Shown: positions 1-5,383 of the stretch, in pieces
Layout of the letters: each line of letters starts with the position of its first letter
How positions within the stretch are numbered: the stretch's first letter is position 1
NCBI GenBank assembly: GCA_964396245.1
Contig: CAYNEO010000088.1
Span: forward strand, 1 to 5,383
DNA from: CAYNEO01 sp964396245
GTDB taxonomy: Bacteria > Zixibacteria > MSB-5A5 > GN15 > FEB-12
DNA length: 5,383 bases
Reading direction: 5' to 3'
Made by a program: the position numbers and the translations under genes
Notes under the pieces: generated by a model
Told to the model about the DNA's origin: nothing
The model's database searches: none
Seen by the model: only the letters and a program-made list of their open reading frames with translations

Positions 1-1250
1 TCCGGTACCGACAAGACGAAGGACACGATGGTCACAATCGATGTGACTACGTTCAGCGCCTGGCGGTACGCGGCAAGTGAAAACGCTGGCGACCTGACGT
101 GCAACGGTACGGCCTGGAAGACGCCGGCACATAATGATCCTTTCGCTCTGTCGAATTCCGACGGAATGAAGGTCGTGTACTTCACCACCCGCGACGAAGC
201 CGGCAACATGAGTCCTGTCCAGGAAGATACCGTCTATCTGGATCGGGTCGGTCCGGATCTGACTGCCTTCTCGGTTGCGGATCCTGCCGGATTTGATTGC
301 GTAGGTGGCGGGTGGACGATCGATGTGCATTATGCGTACGATGCGGCCGTGACCGATGTACACTGGTTAGGTATTACGGTCGACGGTTCCTGCACCAACT
401 ACATTAATGTAAGTACCTACCCGAATGACACCACCATCAGCTACACCGTTCCGGTCGGCTGTCAGGATGGAATTCGTGCCTACGAGTTCGTTGGTAAGCT
501 GTACGATGACGTGATGCCATGCTGTCCAAATTCGTCGAATGTGGGAGCTTCGATGATGGATTCGCTGGATTTCGATTTCAGCGGAGTAGCGACGGCACCG
601 GCCATCAAGCAGTATGACTACGATACGTGGAATACGACTCTCTCCAACGAGAAGACCGTCCAGACGGTATTCACGGGCGCCAGCGCCGATATCGTCGAGG
701 TCCGCATGGCGGAGACCATGAGCGACCTGACGAATGCGACCTGGCAACCGTTCGTGGATACCATGGACTTCATGTGGTTCGATACGTCGACAGTGGTGGA
801 GAACACCTGGATGAAGGTCTGGGCAGAATTCCGCGACTGTGCCGGGGCAACCAGTGCACCGACCCAGGCCGGGACCGGCATTCGGTTTGACTTCACTGAT
901 CCGGTGATTGATTCGGTGAAGATCAATGCCGGTGCCGCACTTGCGGCCGACACGAACGTGACGGTCACCCTGTATGTCACTGAAACGTACAAGGGTGCGG
1001 TTGACCTCTCAGAGGACAACACGTTTGCAACGGCCACCCACTTCGCATCGTTCGGGACCGGCACGTATGCCTTCGTCCTCAGTTCCGGTGACGGTAACAA
1101 GACTGTCTATGCCAGAATGTATGACGCGATCGGCAACGGCCCGAGCGCGACGGCTTCAGCCACCATCAAGCTGGATATGACCGATCCCAGCGGCACGTTC
1201 GACCTGGTCTCGACCAATCTGTCAGCAATGCCGGGTTGGACGAATACCAA
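1..1250 (+). repeat. Tandem divergent Ig-like modules (four, plus the start of a fifth)
   Basis: Each module ends in a variant of the pattern 'RD-x-AGN-x(n)-D-T-V/I-x-LD-x-x-x-P'. I see RDEAGN then LDRVGP (residues 64-85), RDCAGA then FDFTDP (278-301), and YDAIGN then LDMTDP (374-396). The second module (87-197) is a more divergent copy ending in LDFDFSG. Before the RD motif, modules share a 'W-x-x-(P/F)...dG-x-K-x-V-Y' stretch, for example around residues 43-60 and 363-370. This is typical of Ig-like beta-sandwich repeats in large bacterial surface proteins. The copies are too divergent at DNA level to be recent duplications. The second module holds five cysteines (100, 131, 154, 174, 175), which would suit disulfides outside the cytoplasm. 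Confidence 0.7.
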
Positions 1251-2511
1251 NNNNNNNNNNNNNNNNNNNNNNNNNNNNNNNNNNNNNNNNNNNNNNNNNN
1301 NNNNNNNNNNNNNNNNNNNNNNNNNNNNNNNNNNNNNNNNNNNNNNNNNNTACAACTATTCCGGCGATTATCCGGAATATAACGTCGCCAATCCGCCGGC
1401 ACCGAACTATACACAGGGCTGGTATGCGGCGGAAGTGACCGATACGTTCTACAATTTCGATGGCCCGCATATGGACAACTTCCACTTCTCCATCTGGGCT
1501 AGGCATAATAACGGTAACGTGTCGACCGGCTACAATCAGGATGTCCTCGAGAATAACTACGTGCTCGGCGACTTCTATGATAAAGAGGCCGATACCATGA
1601 CCGCCGATGGCTGTATTTCGTTCGGACAGGAGCTCGGCGCCCTGGCTGCCTCGTTCAGGCAGGCCGACGGCGACGCGTTCTTCGATCCATATGTCGACGT
1701 TGCACCGACTAACGACGGTACGGCGTCCGGATATGCGATGCCGGATGACAGCATCAATGCGGCTGACGTCTTTATCATCGCCTACAATTACAACAAGTTC
1801 ATGTGCACCGGCCTGAAGCGGTTCGAAGTGCCTCCGAAACCGGCGGCGCCCGGACCGGTAGCTGTCACGGCCGTGTATCCTGAGCGTGTAACAGCAGGCG
1901 AAACCTATACGGTGACGTACTCAACTGACAATCCTCAGGCCATCTTCGCTTACCACACGGTGATCGATTTCAACAGCAATGTGGCCGATTTGGTCTCGGT
2001 GACCCCGGGATCGGCGTACGAGGGTGTCGAGCAGTCCTTCTTCATGTATGACACGAAGAGTGGGCACCTCGATCTTACCAGCGCCCGCCTGAGCAACGAG
2101 GAATTCTCGGGAGATGAGCTGTTCGTCATTACTTTCACCGCTCGCAGCGACGCTGCGTTTGACCTCGACGGAGTCCTCATGGACTTCCGCGATGCCAATC
2201 TTGGTGAGATAGATGTTCAGTTCAACGCCACTAAGGTAGTCGAACTGCCGACCAGCTACTCGCTGTCGCAAAACTACCCGAATCCGTTCAACCCGACCAC
2301 GACTATCGAGTTTGCATTGCCGGTTGCCGGCCAATACAATCTCACGATCTACAACATCACGGGACAGGTTGTTGAGTCGTTCGACGGTTCAGCGGATGCC
2401 GGTGTTGTGAGCATCGTCTGGGATGCCTCACGATACAGTTCCGGTGTCTACTTCTATAAGTTGGAAGCCGGAACCTTCAGTGCCACCCGCAAGATGGTAC
2501 TTATCAAGTAG
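1..2511 (+). CDS. Large secreted multi-domain protein: Ig-like repeats, dockerin-like, cohesin-like, T9SS sorting domain (5' partial, contains assembly gap)
   Basis: The frame is open from the first base to the TAG at 2509-2511, giving 836 codons in view. The ATG at 28 is very likely internal, because the upstream codons already read as mature protein and no signal peptide follows it. Residues counted from the window edge: Ig-like modules at about 1-86, 87-197, 201-301 and 302-396, a fifth beginning at 397 and cut by the N run, a degenerate dockerin-like segment at 521-600, a cohesin-like beta-sandwich at 618-745, and a T9SS type A sorting domain at 751-836 (NYPNPFNP core, SSGVYFYKL, terminal TRKMVLIK). 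Known for the family: such C-terminal domains direct cargo through the outer membrane by the type IX system and are usually cleaved on surface attachment. No catalytic motif is visible, so an adhesive, scaffolding or binding role is inferred. The true length is unknown because of the missing 5' end and the gap. Joining the two sides of the gap into one gene is likely but not proven. Confidence 0.88.
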   Translation, partial: SGTDKTKDTMVTIDVTTFSAWRYAASENAGDLTCNGTAWKTPAHNDPFALSNSDGMKVVYFTTRDEAGNMSPVQEDTVYLDRVGPDLTAFSVADPAGFDCVGGGWTIDVHYAYDAAVTDVHWLGITVDGSCTNYINVSTYPNDTTISYTVPVGCQDGIRAYEFVGKLYDDVMPCCPNSSNVGASMMDSLDFDFSGVATAPAIKQYDYDTWNTTLSNEKTVQTVFTGASADIVEVRMAETMSDLTNATWQPFVDTMDFMWFDTSTVVENTWMKVWAEFRDCAGATSAPTQAGTGIRFDFTDPVIDSVKINAGAALAADTNVTVTLYVTETYKGAVDLSEDNTFATATHFASFGTGTYAFVLSSGDGNKTVYARMYDAIGNGPSATASATIKLDMTDPSGTFDLVSTNLSAMPGWTNTXXXXXXXXXXXXXXXXXXXXXXXXXXXXXXXXXXYNYSGDYPEYNVANPPAPNYTQGWYAAEVTDTFYNFDGPHMDNFHFSIWARHNNGNVSTGYNQDVLENNYVLGDFYDKEADTMTADGCISFGQELGALAASFRQADGDAFFDPYVDVAPTNDGTASGYAMPDDSINAADVFIIAYNYNKFMCTGLKRFEVPPKPAAPGPVAVTAVYPERVTAGETYTVTYSTDNPQAIFAYHTVIDFNSNVADLVSVTPGSAYEGVEQSFFMYDTKSGHLDLTSARLSNEEFSGDELFVITFTARSDAAFDLDGVLMDFRDANLGEIDVQFNATKVVELPTSYSLSQNYPNPFNPTTTIEFALPVAGQYNLTIYNITGQVVESFDGSADAGVVSIVWDASRYSSGVYFYKLEAGTFSATRKMVLIK
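1251..1350. other. Assembly gap (100 N)
   Basis: Exactly 100 unknown bases interrupt the first gene. A round 100 is a common scaffolding placeholder for a gap of unknown size. The reading frame happens to match on both sides, but with a placeholder length this would occur one time in three by chance, so it is weak evidence of continuity. The left flank starts a new Ig-like module (about residue 397) and the right flank is already past it, so repeat material is probably missing. Confidence 0.95.
1561..1800 (+). other. Degenerate dockerin-like segment in the first gene
   Basis: Residues 521-600 show two helical 'L-x-x-L-A-x-x-F' and 'D-V-F-I-I-A-Y-N-Y' stretches, each preceded by an acidic loop, with a 'GDAFFDPYVDV' linker between them. 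This is the layout of non-cellulosomal dockerin-like domains, where two loop-helix units are joined by a 'GDxxxDPxxD' linker. The calcium loops are not canonical: the first lacks a clear DxNxDG, and the second (starting DVAPTNDG, residue about 567) seems to contain an insertion before 'DDSINAADV'. The domain is identified by layout only, so calcium binding is uncertain. Confidence 0.55.
1852..2235 (+). other. Cohesin-like domain in the first gene
   Basis: Residues 618-745 begin 'GPVAVTAVYPERVTAGETYTV', continue with a strand 'AYHTVIDFNSNVADLVSVTPG', then 'HLDLTSARLS' and 'ELFVITFTARSDAAF'. This order of an opening 'V-x-x-G-x-x-x-T/F-x-V', a middle 'x-D-x-x-V-x-x-L-V-S-V-x-x-G' and a late 'L-x-x-I-x-F-x-A' matches the cohesin-type beta-sandwich. 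It sits directly before the sorting domain. An unrelated Ig-type fold cannot be excluded without a profile search. Confidence 0.6.
2251..2508 (+). other. T9SS type A C-terminal sorting domain
   Basis: The last 86 residues (751-836) have the full family pattern: 'YSLSQNYPNPFNP' at the start, 'TIEFALP', 'LTIYNITGQVV', 'W-D-A...SSGVYFYKLEAG', and a basic end 'TRKMVLIK'. Domains of this kind sit at the extreme C-terminus of type IX secretion cargo, as here. Confidence 0.93.
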
Positions 2512-2530
2512 CTTTGGGGGTGGAAAGACG

Positions 2531-2560
2531 GGGGGTAAGGGCGAGTCGGCCCTTGCCCCC
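2531..2560. other. Strong 12-bp GC-rich hairpin after the first gene, no U-tract
   Basis: GGGGGTAAGGGC (2531-2542) pairs with GCCCTTGCCCCC (2549-2560) around the 6-nt loop GAGTCG, with a single G-T wobble. It lies 19 bases after the stop of the first gene. On the + strand it is followed by TTAG and eight A, not by T, and on the - strand the stem is not followed by a T run either. It may end transcription, protect the mRNA 3' end, or affect the leader of the next gene. A canonical intrinsic terminator is not supported. Confidence 0.75.
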
Positions 2561-2595
2561 TTAGAAAAAAAAGAATGATTTCTTACACTGGCTCT

Positions 2596-2600
2596 GGAGG
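2596..2600 (+). promoter_or_regulatory. Ribosome binding site deciding the start of the second gene
   Basis: GGAGG ends four bases before the ATG at 2605. The spacing is slightly short, but the match to the anti-Shine-Dalgarno is strong. The in-frame ATG at 2575 is preceded only by an A-rich run. Starting at 2605 also places a classical signal peptide at the very N-terminus, so both lines of evidence choose this start. Confidence 0.7.
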
Positions 2601-2604
2601 TCCG

Positions 2605-4284
2605 ATGCAACCTAAAACCAAGTCTTTCCCCATCCTGATGGCGTTGTGTCTCTTGGCTGTTCTGTTCGCAGGAACCGGAGTAGACGCCGCAAAGATTTAT
2701 CTCGATCCCGACACGCTCTACATCACGAGCGGCGTTGGCACCGAATTTGATCTTCAACTAAAAGTCGATGCAGCAACTACCGATCTGAAGTTGTTCGAGT
2801 ATGGTGTGCGGTTCTATCCGAATATCCTTGACACGGTTTCGATCCAGCAGGGTCCCCTGTTTCCAGCTGCCGGCGGCACCCAGTTCGGGTACTATCTGTT
2901 CGAACAGGATACTATCCTGAAAATCGAAGACCTGATCTATGGCGCCGGTATCTCGGTCGACGGTCCGGGCGTGCTTGCTACCGTTCGCCTCACGGCCGTA
3001 TCGGCCGGAAAGGCCGACATGGTCGTTCTCAAGCATGTGCTTCATGACGTGTACAACGACCCTATCTCAAATACGGGTGAGGGTGCCGTCATCTACGTCA
3101 ATTACCCGCCCGAGCCGTTCAATCTGATGTATCCATCGGACGGAAACACAGTGCACCGATACCCTCGGGACAGTGTTCGCCTTATCTGGAGTCCCAGCGC
3201 ATCTGTTTACCCGGGCGAAAACGTCACGTACGAAGTTCAGTACGGAACGTCGCCGACGTTTGATGCCGGTTCTACCACAACAGTCTCGGGACTGACCGAT
3301 ACAACTCACACTCTCTATACCAACGACCTGAGCACGCAGACCTACTACTGGCGCGTGACCGCGGTTGGTGACACATACGGATTCGAACGCGAATCATCAC
3401 CTGATCACCGCAGCTTCAACTTCGTACTCGACAATCCGCTGACAGCCTTCAGCCTGGTATATCCCGGCAACGGGCAGACAATCAGCGGCATACCCGGCGA
3501 ACAGGTAACCTTCAGTTGGCATAAGTCAACATCGGTGTATCCCGGTGAATCGGTCCAGTACGAGTTCGAACTGAGCACAACCTCCAATTTCTCACCGGGG
3601 ACCGTGATAACGCGGACCGTATCCGACACGACCAACTCGGAACCGGTCGACGATTTCAATGAGATCACCTATTACTGGCGGGTTACGGCGATTGGCGGTC
3701 TCTATTCTTATGAGCGACAGTCGGACCCGTATCCGGGCAGTTTTACATTCCAGCAGGGAGTGATCGAGCCGGCTGTGTTCGACCTGCTCGTTCCCGAGGA
3801 CAATGCGGTGGTGGAACTGCGCTGGGACGGACCGGTATCATTCGGGTGGCAATTTGCCGGCAGCGGCGTTCCCAACGATACGCTGATGTATCATTTCTAT
3901 GTGGCCACCGACCAAAGCTTCCCGGGCTCGGCTATTAGAGTCGATTCCGTCAAGGACCTCACGCAGGTAGAAGTGGACACCACCGGGCTTCCACTGGCAG
4001 TCTGGTTGCACTGGAAGGTCAGGGCGACGAACCGGTACGATCTCACGCGTTGGTCGACTAGTGACAGATCGGTGATGTTCTATTGGCGTGGTGACTTTAA
4101 TGGGGACGGTCAGTACGACCTGGCCGATATCACGTCCGTCATTGCGCTTGTTTACCTTGGCGGAAATGACGCGACCCCACCGCAGGCCGCGGATGCCGAT
4201 TGCGACGGCGAATTCACCCTGAGTGACATCACGAAGTTGATTTCACGTGTGTACTTGAGTGGCTCGGGATTTCCATGTGAATGA
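2605..4284 (+). CDS. Secreted cohesin-like / fibronectin-III-like / dockerin protein
   Basis: A complete 559-residue protein. Residues 1-29 form a Sec signal peptide: basic MQPKTK, hydrophobic core about 8-22, and a cleavage site near VDA|A or DAA|K. A cohesin-like domain spans about 30-168 (IYLDPDTLYITSGVGTEF, then GVRFYPNILDTVSI, then GPGVLATVRLTAVSAG). Three fibronectin-III-like repeats follow at 170-278, 279-387 and 388-495. A type I dockerin closes the protein (497-559), with two canonical calcium loops: D497-N499-D501-Q503-D505-D508 and D530-D532-D534-E536-T538-D541. There is no T9SS sorting domain, lipobox or other anchor, so it is probably released or held by cohesin-dockerin binding. 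No catalytic motif is visible, which suggests a structural or linker role. The gap to the previous same-strand gene is 93 bases but contains a strong hairpin, so co-transcription is uncertain. Composition resembles the neighbouring genes. Confidence 0.9.
   Translation: MQPKTKSFPILMALCLLAVLFAGTGVDAAKIYLDPDTLYITSGVGTEFDLQLKVDAATTDLKLFEYGVRFYPNILDTVSIQQGPLFPAAGGTQFGYYLFEQDTILKIEDLIYGAGISVDGPGVLATVRLTAVSAGKADMVVLKHVLHDVYNDPISNTGEGAVIYVNYPPEPFNLMYPSDGNTVHRYPRDSVRLIWSPSASVYPGENVTYEVQYGTSPTFDAGSTTTVSGLTDTTHTLYTNDLSTQTYYWRVTAVGDTYGFERESSPDHRSFNFVLDNPLTAFSLVYPGNGQTISGIPGEQVTFSWHKSTSVYPGESVQYEFELSTTSNFSPGTVITRTVSDTTNSEPVDDFNEITYYWRVTAIGGLYSYERQSDPYPGSFTFQQGVIEPAVFDLLVPEDNAVVELRWDGPVSFGWQFAGSGVPNDTLMYHFYVATDQSFPGSAIRVDSVKDLTQVEVDTTGLPLAVWLHWKVRATNRYDLTRWSTSDRSVMFYWRGDFNGDGQYDLADITSVIALVYLGGNDATPPQAADADCDGEFTLSDITKLISRVYLSGSGFPCE
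2692..3108 (+). other. Cohesin-like domain in the second gene
   Basis: Residues 30-168 follow the cohesin pattern closely: opening strand 'GTEFDLQLKVDAA', 'YGVRFYPNILDTVSIQQG', a middle 'LKIEDLIYGAGISVDGPGVL', then 'ATVRLTAVSAGKADMVV' and a closing 'GAVIYVNY'. The 'G-P-G-V-L-A-T-V-R-L-x-A' stretch matches the 'G-x-G-x-L-A-x-I-x-F-x-A' signature of the family. It is the better of the two cohesin-like domains in the window. Confidence 0.72.
3112..4089 (+). repeat. Three tandem fibronectin-III-like repeats, about 109 residues each
   Basis: Repeats 1 and 2 share 'F-x-L-x-Y-P-x-x-G', 'V-x-x-x-W-x-x-S-x-S-V-Y-P-G-E-x-V-x-Y-E' and 'T-Y-Y-W-R-V-T-A-x-G-x-x-Y-x-x-E-R-x-S-x-P'. Repeat 3 keeps only the frame: FDLLVPEDN, VSFGWQF, LHWKVRATN. 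Periods are 109, 109 and about 108 residues, so the array is regular. The first two copies look like a more recent duplication than the third. 'Y-Y-W-R-V' near the end of each copy is a known feature of fibronectin-III-like surface modules. Confidence 0.8.
4093..4281 (+). other. Canonical type I dockerin at the C-terminus of the second gene
   Basis: Two duplicated loop-helix units: 'DFNGDGQYDLAD' followed by 'ITSVIALVYLGG', and 'DADCDGEFTLSD' followed by 'ITKLISRVYLSG'. Acidic or polar residues occupy calcium positions 1, 3, 5, 9 and 12 in both loops. The two units are near-symmetric, as expected for dockerins that can bind in two orientations. The protein ends with GFPCE, and the 'YLGG...P' ending of each unit is common in non-cellulosomal dockerins of uncultured FCB lineages. 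Confidence 0.92.
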
Positions 4285-4322
4285 GAACGTAATCGCCGAG
4301 CGAGTGGGGCGCTTTTGAGAGG

Positions 4323-4351
4323 CCGGCAGGCCCTGGGAATAGACCTGCCGG
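4323..4351. other. 8-bp inverted repeat in the convergent intergenic region
   Basis: CCGGCAGG (4323-4330) and CCTGCCGG (4344-4351) are perfect complements around a 13-base loop. It lies between two converging stop codons (4284 and 4398), where a shared bidirectional terminator would be expected. Neither strand has a T run after the stem, so a canonical intrinsic terminator is not shown. The rest of 4285-4397 holds nothing else I can support. Confidence 0.5.
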
Positions 4352-4397
4352 GTGCGTCGGTGTTGCACTCAGTCTGTCCGAAGATACAATTGTCTCG

Positions 4398-5383
4398 TTA
4401 CTTGACGAGCGTCATCTTCCTGGTCTGGGTAAAACCGTCGGTCGATATCCGGTAGAGGTACACACCGCTTGACACCGGCTTACCGGCGTTGTTCGTACCG
4501 TCCCAGATTACTTCGTGATGGCCCGCGTCCTGCCGCCGGTCAACCAGCGTTGTCACTACCTGTCCTAACAGGTTATAGACCTCGAGGGTAACCTCGGCCG
4601 CAACCGGGAGTTCATATGCGATTGTCGTGGTTGGATTGAACGGGTTGGGGTAGTTGTCATATAGCCGGAACCCGTCCGGCACAAGGTTCGGGTACACCGA
4701 GTAATCAGGCTCGTAGCGGCCCACGGCCCGTATAATGTAGTCCCGCTTCATATCCGGATCGCCGATCTCACCTGTCTCAAAGGTGAACTCCAGCATATCC
4801 CCCTTAGTGAGGGTCAGCATTTCTTCGCCGCCAAAGCCGATGACCGGTTTGGCCGCACCCTCGGCTCCGGTAAATATCATGTTGGTTACCTGCCATTTAC
4901 GTACATCCGGCTGTTCATCGGCGGCGATAAACTGGGTGATAGCGTCTGTCTCGTACTGGGTGGTCCACGAGATTCTTAGCGTTGTTACATCTCCTGAAAC
5001 CGGCCCGTTGTCGGCTACAAAAGCCTGGGAGATCCAGTGGCGAGGTGGAACATCCGCGTACGGCACCCAGTTGCCGTTCTCGTCAAGAATCTCGACCTTT
5101 ACCTGAGACAGCGGTACGCCGGCCCCTGATGCGATCTTGGAAGGCGGTTCGTTCGGGAAGATACATTCGTCATCTGGAGCTTTTGGTGGCGAGCTGAGAC
5201 TCAAGCCGCGACGCCCTTGGTCCTTGTTAGCAAAACTCACGACCAGATAGCCGGGTTCTTCAGCCTTGAAGTAAGATCCATCGACCGCGCGGACAGCGTC
5301 AACCCAATCCACGCCGTCTGGCGTGTGTCCGGCCCCAATGCCGTCTTCGAATATCCAGGTCGCGTTAAGTGAATAGGACCTAG
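4398..5383 (-). CDS. Secreted protein of unknown function with T9SS sorting domain (5' partial)
   Basis: The frame runs on the - strand from the right window edge to TAA at 4398-4400, 327 residues in view. A GTG at 5310-5312 could be taken as a start, but the frame stays open upstream of it (…WIFEDGIGAGHTPDG…) with no ribosome site, so it is an internal valine. Residues 1-235 are a beta-rich region I do not recognise; notable segments are 'GSYFKAEEPGYLVVSFANKD', 'PPRHWISQAFVADNG', 'LRISWTTQYETDAITQF', 'LTKGDMLEFTFETG' and 'RDYIIRAVGRYEPDYSVYP'. Residues 236-327 are a T9SS type A sorting domain (NYPNPFNPTTTIAYELP, LEVYNLLGQVV, SSGVYLYRIS, TRKMTLVK). This supports export across the outer membrane and surface display or release. 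It converges on the second gene, so it is a separate transcription unit. Any enzymatic domain would lie upstream, outside the window. Confidence 0.88.
   Translation of the reverse strand, partial: RSYSLNATWIFEDGIGAGHTPDGVDWVDAVRAVDGSYFKAEEPGYLVVSFANKDQGRRGLSLSSPPKAPDDECIFPNEPPSKIASGAGVPLSQVKVEILDENGNWVPYADVPPRHWISQAFVADNGPVSGDVTTLRISWTTQYETDAITQFIAADEQPDVRKWQVTNMIFTGAEGAAKPVIGFGGEEMLTLTKGDMLEFTFETGEIGDPDMKRDYIIRAVGRYEPDYSVYPNLVPDGFRLYDNYPNPFNPTTTIAYELPVAAEVTLEVYNLLGQVVTTLVDRRQDAGHHEVIWDGTNNAGKPVSSGVYLYRISTDGFTQTRKMTLVK
4401..4676 (-). other. T9SS type A sorting domain of the third gene
   Basis: The last 92 residues run from 'DGFRLYDNYPNPFNP' to the terminal 'KMTLVK'. Compared with the sorting domain of the first gene, the core of 12 residues from NYPNPF to TTTI is identical, while the middle differs and contains 'DGTNNAGKPVSSGVYLYR'. 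This 'WDG-x-(n)-G-x-x-V-x-S-G-V-Y-x-Y' form is the most usual version of the family. Confidence 0.93.

Noticed and set aside
28..30. ATG 28 as the true start of the first gene
   Set aside because: The frame is open upstream to base 1 and the following residues are part of an Ig-like module, with no signal peptide.
1921..2334. Antisense open frame of 137 codons, and similar ones at 618-1100 (-), 367-747 (-) and 4783-5106 (+)
   Set aside because: They lie entirely inside well-supported genes on the other strand, have low-complexity Arg/Ser-rich composition and no domain pattern. They are shadows.
2575..2604. Longer start of the second gene at ATG 2575
   Set aside because: It adds ten residues (MISYTGSGGP) in front of a signal peptide and has only an A-rich upstream run. 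The ATG at 2605 has GGAGG upstream and puts the signal peptide at the N-terminus.
2638..2649. Cysteine at residue 15 of the second gene as a lipoprotein site
   Set aside because: The residues before it are MAL. A lipobox needs Gly or Ala directly before Cys, and a better signal peptidase I site lies downstream at VDAA.
4298..4316. Small stem GAGCG/CGCTT followed by TTTT after the second gene, as an intrinsic terminator
   Set aside because: Only five pairs, one of them a wobble, with a 7-base loop and four T. It is too weak to call.
2272..4655. Inverted similarity between the two sorting domains as ends of a mobile element
   Set aside because: Similarity is limited to coding sequence for a conserved protein motif with synonymous differences. 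No transposase or target duplication is seen.
5310..5312. GTG as the start codon of the - strand gene
   Set aside because: The same frame remains open to the window edge with sensible sequence, and no signal peptide or ribosome site is present at this point.

Overview
The window looks like accessory DNA from an uncultured bacterium of the FCB superphylum. The basis is two C-terminal type IX secretion (T9SS type A) sorting domains carrying the 'NYPNPFNPTTTI' core, together with dockerin-like and cohesin-like modules and GC content that looks mid-50s % by eye. This combination is familiar from Zixibacteria, KSB1 and Marinimicrobia-type genomes. A Zixibacteria-like source is my best guess, but the window has no phylogenetic marker to prove it. 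A run of exactly 100 N suggests a scaffolded draft or metagenome assembly.

Layout: (1) 1-2511, + strand: the 3' part of a large secreted modular protein. It has at least four Ig-like modules, an assembly gap, a degenerate dockerin-like segment, a cohesin-like domain and a T9SS sorting domain. Its start lies left of the window. (2) 2512-2604: a short intergenic stretch with a strong 12-bp GC-rich hairpin, an A8 run and a ribosome binding site. (3) 2605-4284, + strand: a complete secreted protein with a signal peptide, a cohesin-like domain, three fibronectin-III-like repeats and a canonical two-loop dockerin at the C-terminus, but no sorting domain. (4) 4285-4397: a convergent intergenic stretch with an 8-bp inverted repeat. 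(5) 4398-5383, - strand: the 3' part of another secreted protein ending in a T9SS sorting domain. Its reading frame stays open to the right edge.

How the genes may work together: all three products appear to be exported, beta-rich, multi-domain proteins with no recognisable catalytic domain in view. Genes 1 and 3 carry signals for T9SS export and probably surface attachment. Gene 2 has no such signal but has both halves of the cohesin-dockerin interaction, and gene 1 also carries a cohesin-like domain. A surface assembly in which the gene 2 dockerin docks on a cohesin of gene 1, or of another gene 2 copy, is an attractive but untested inference. No RNA genes, CRISPR arrays, insertion sequences or clear promoters were seen.
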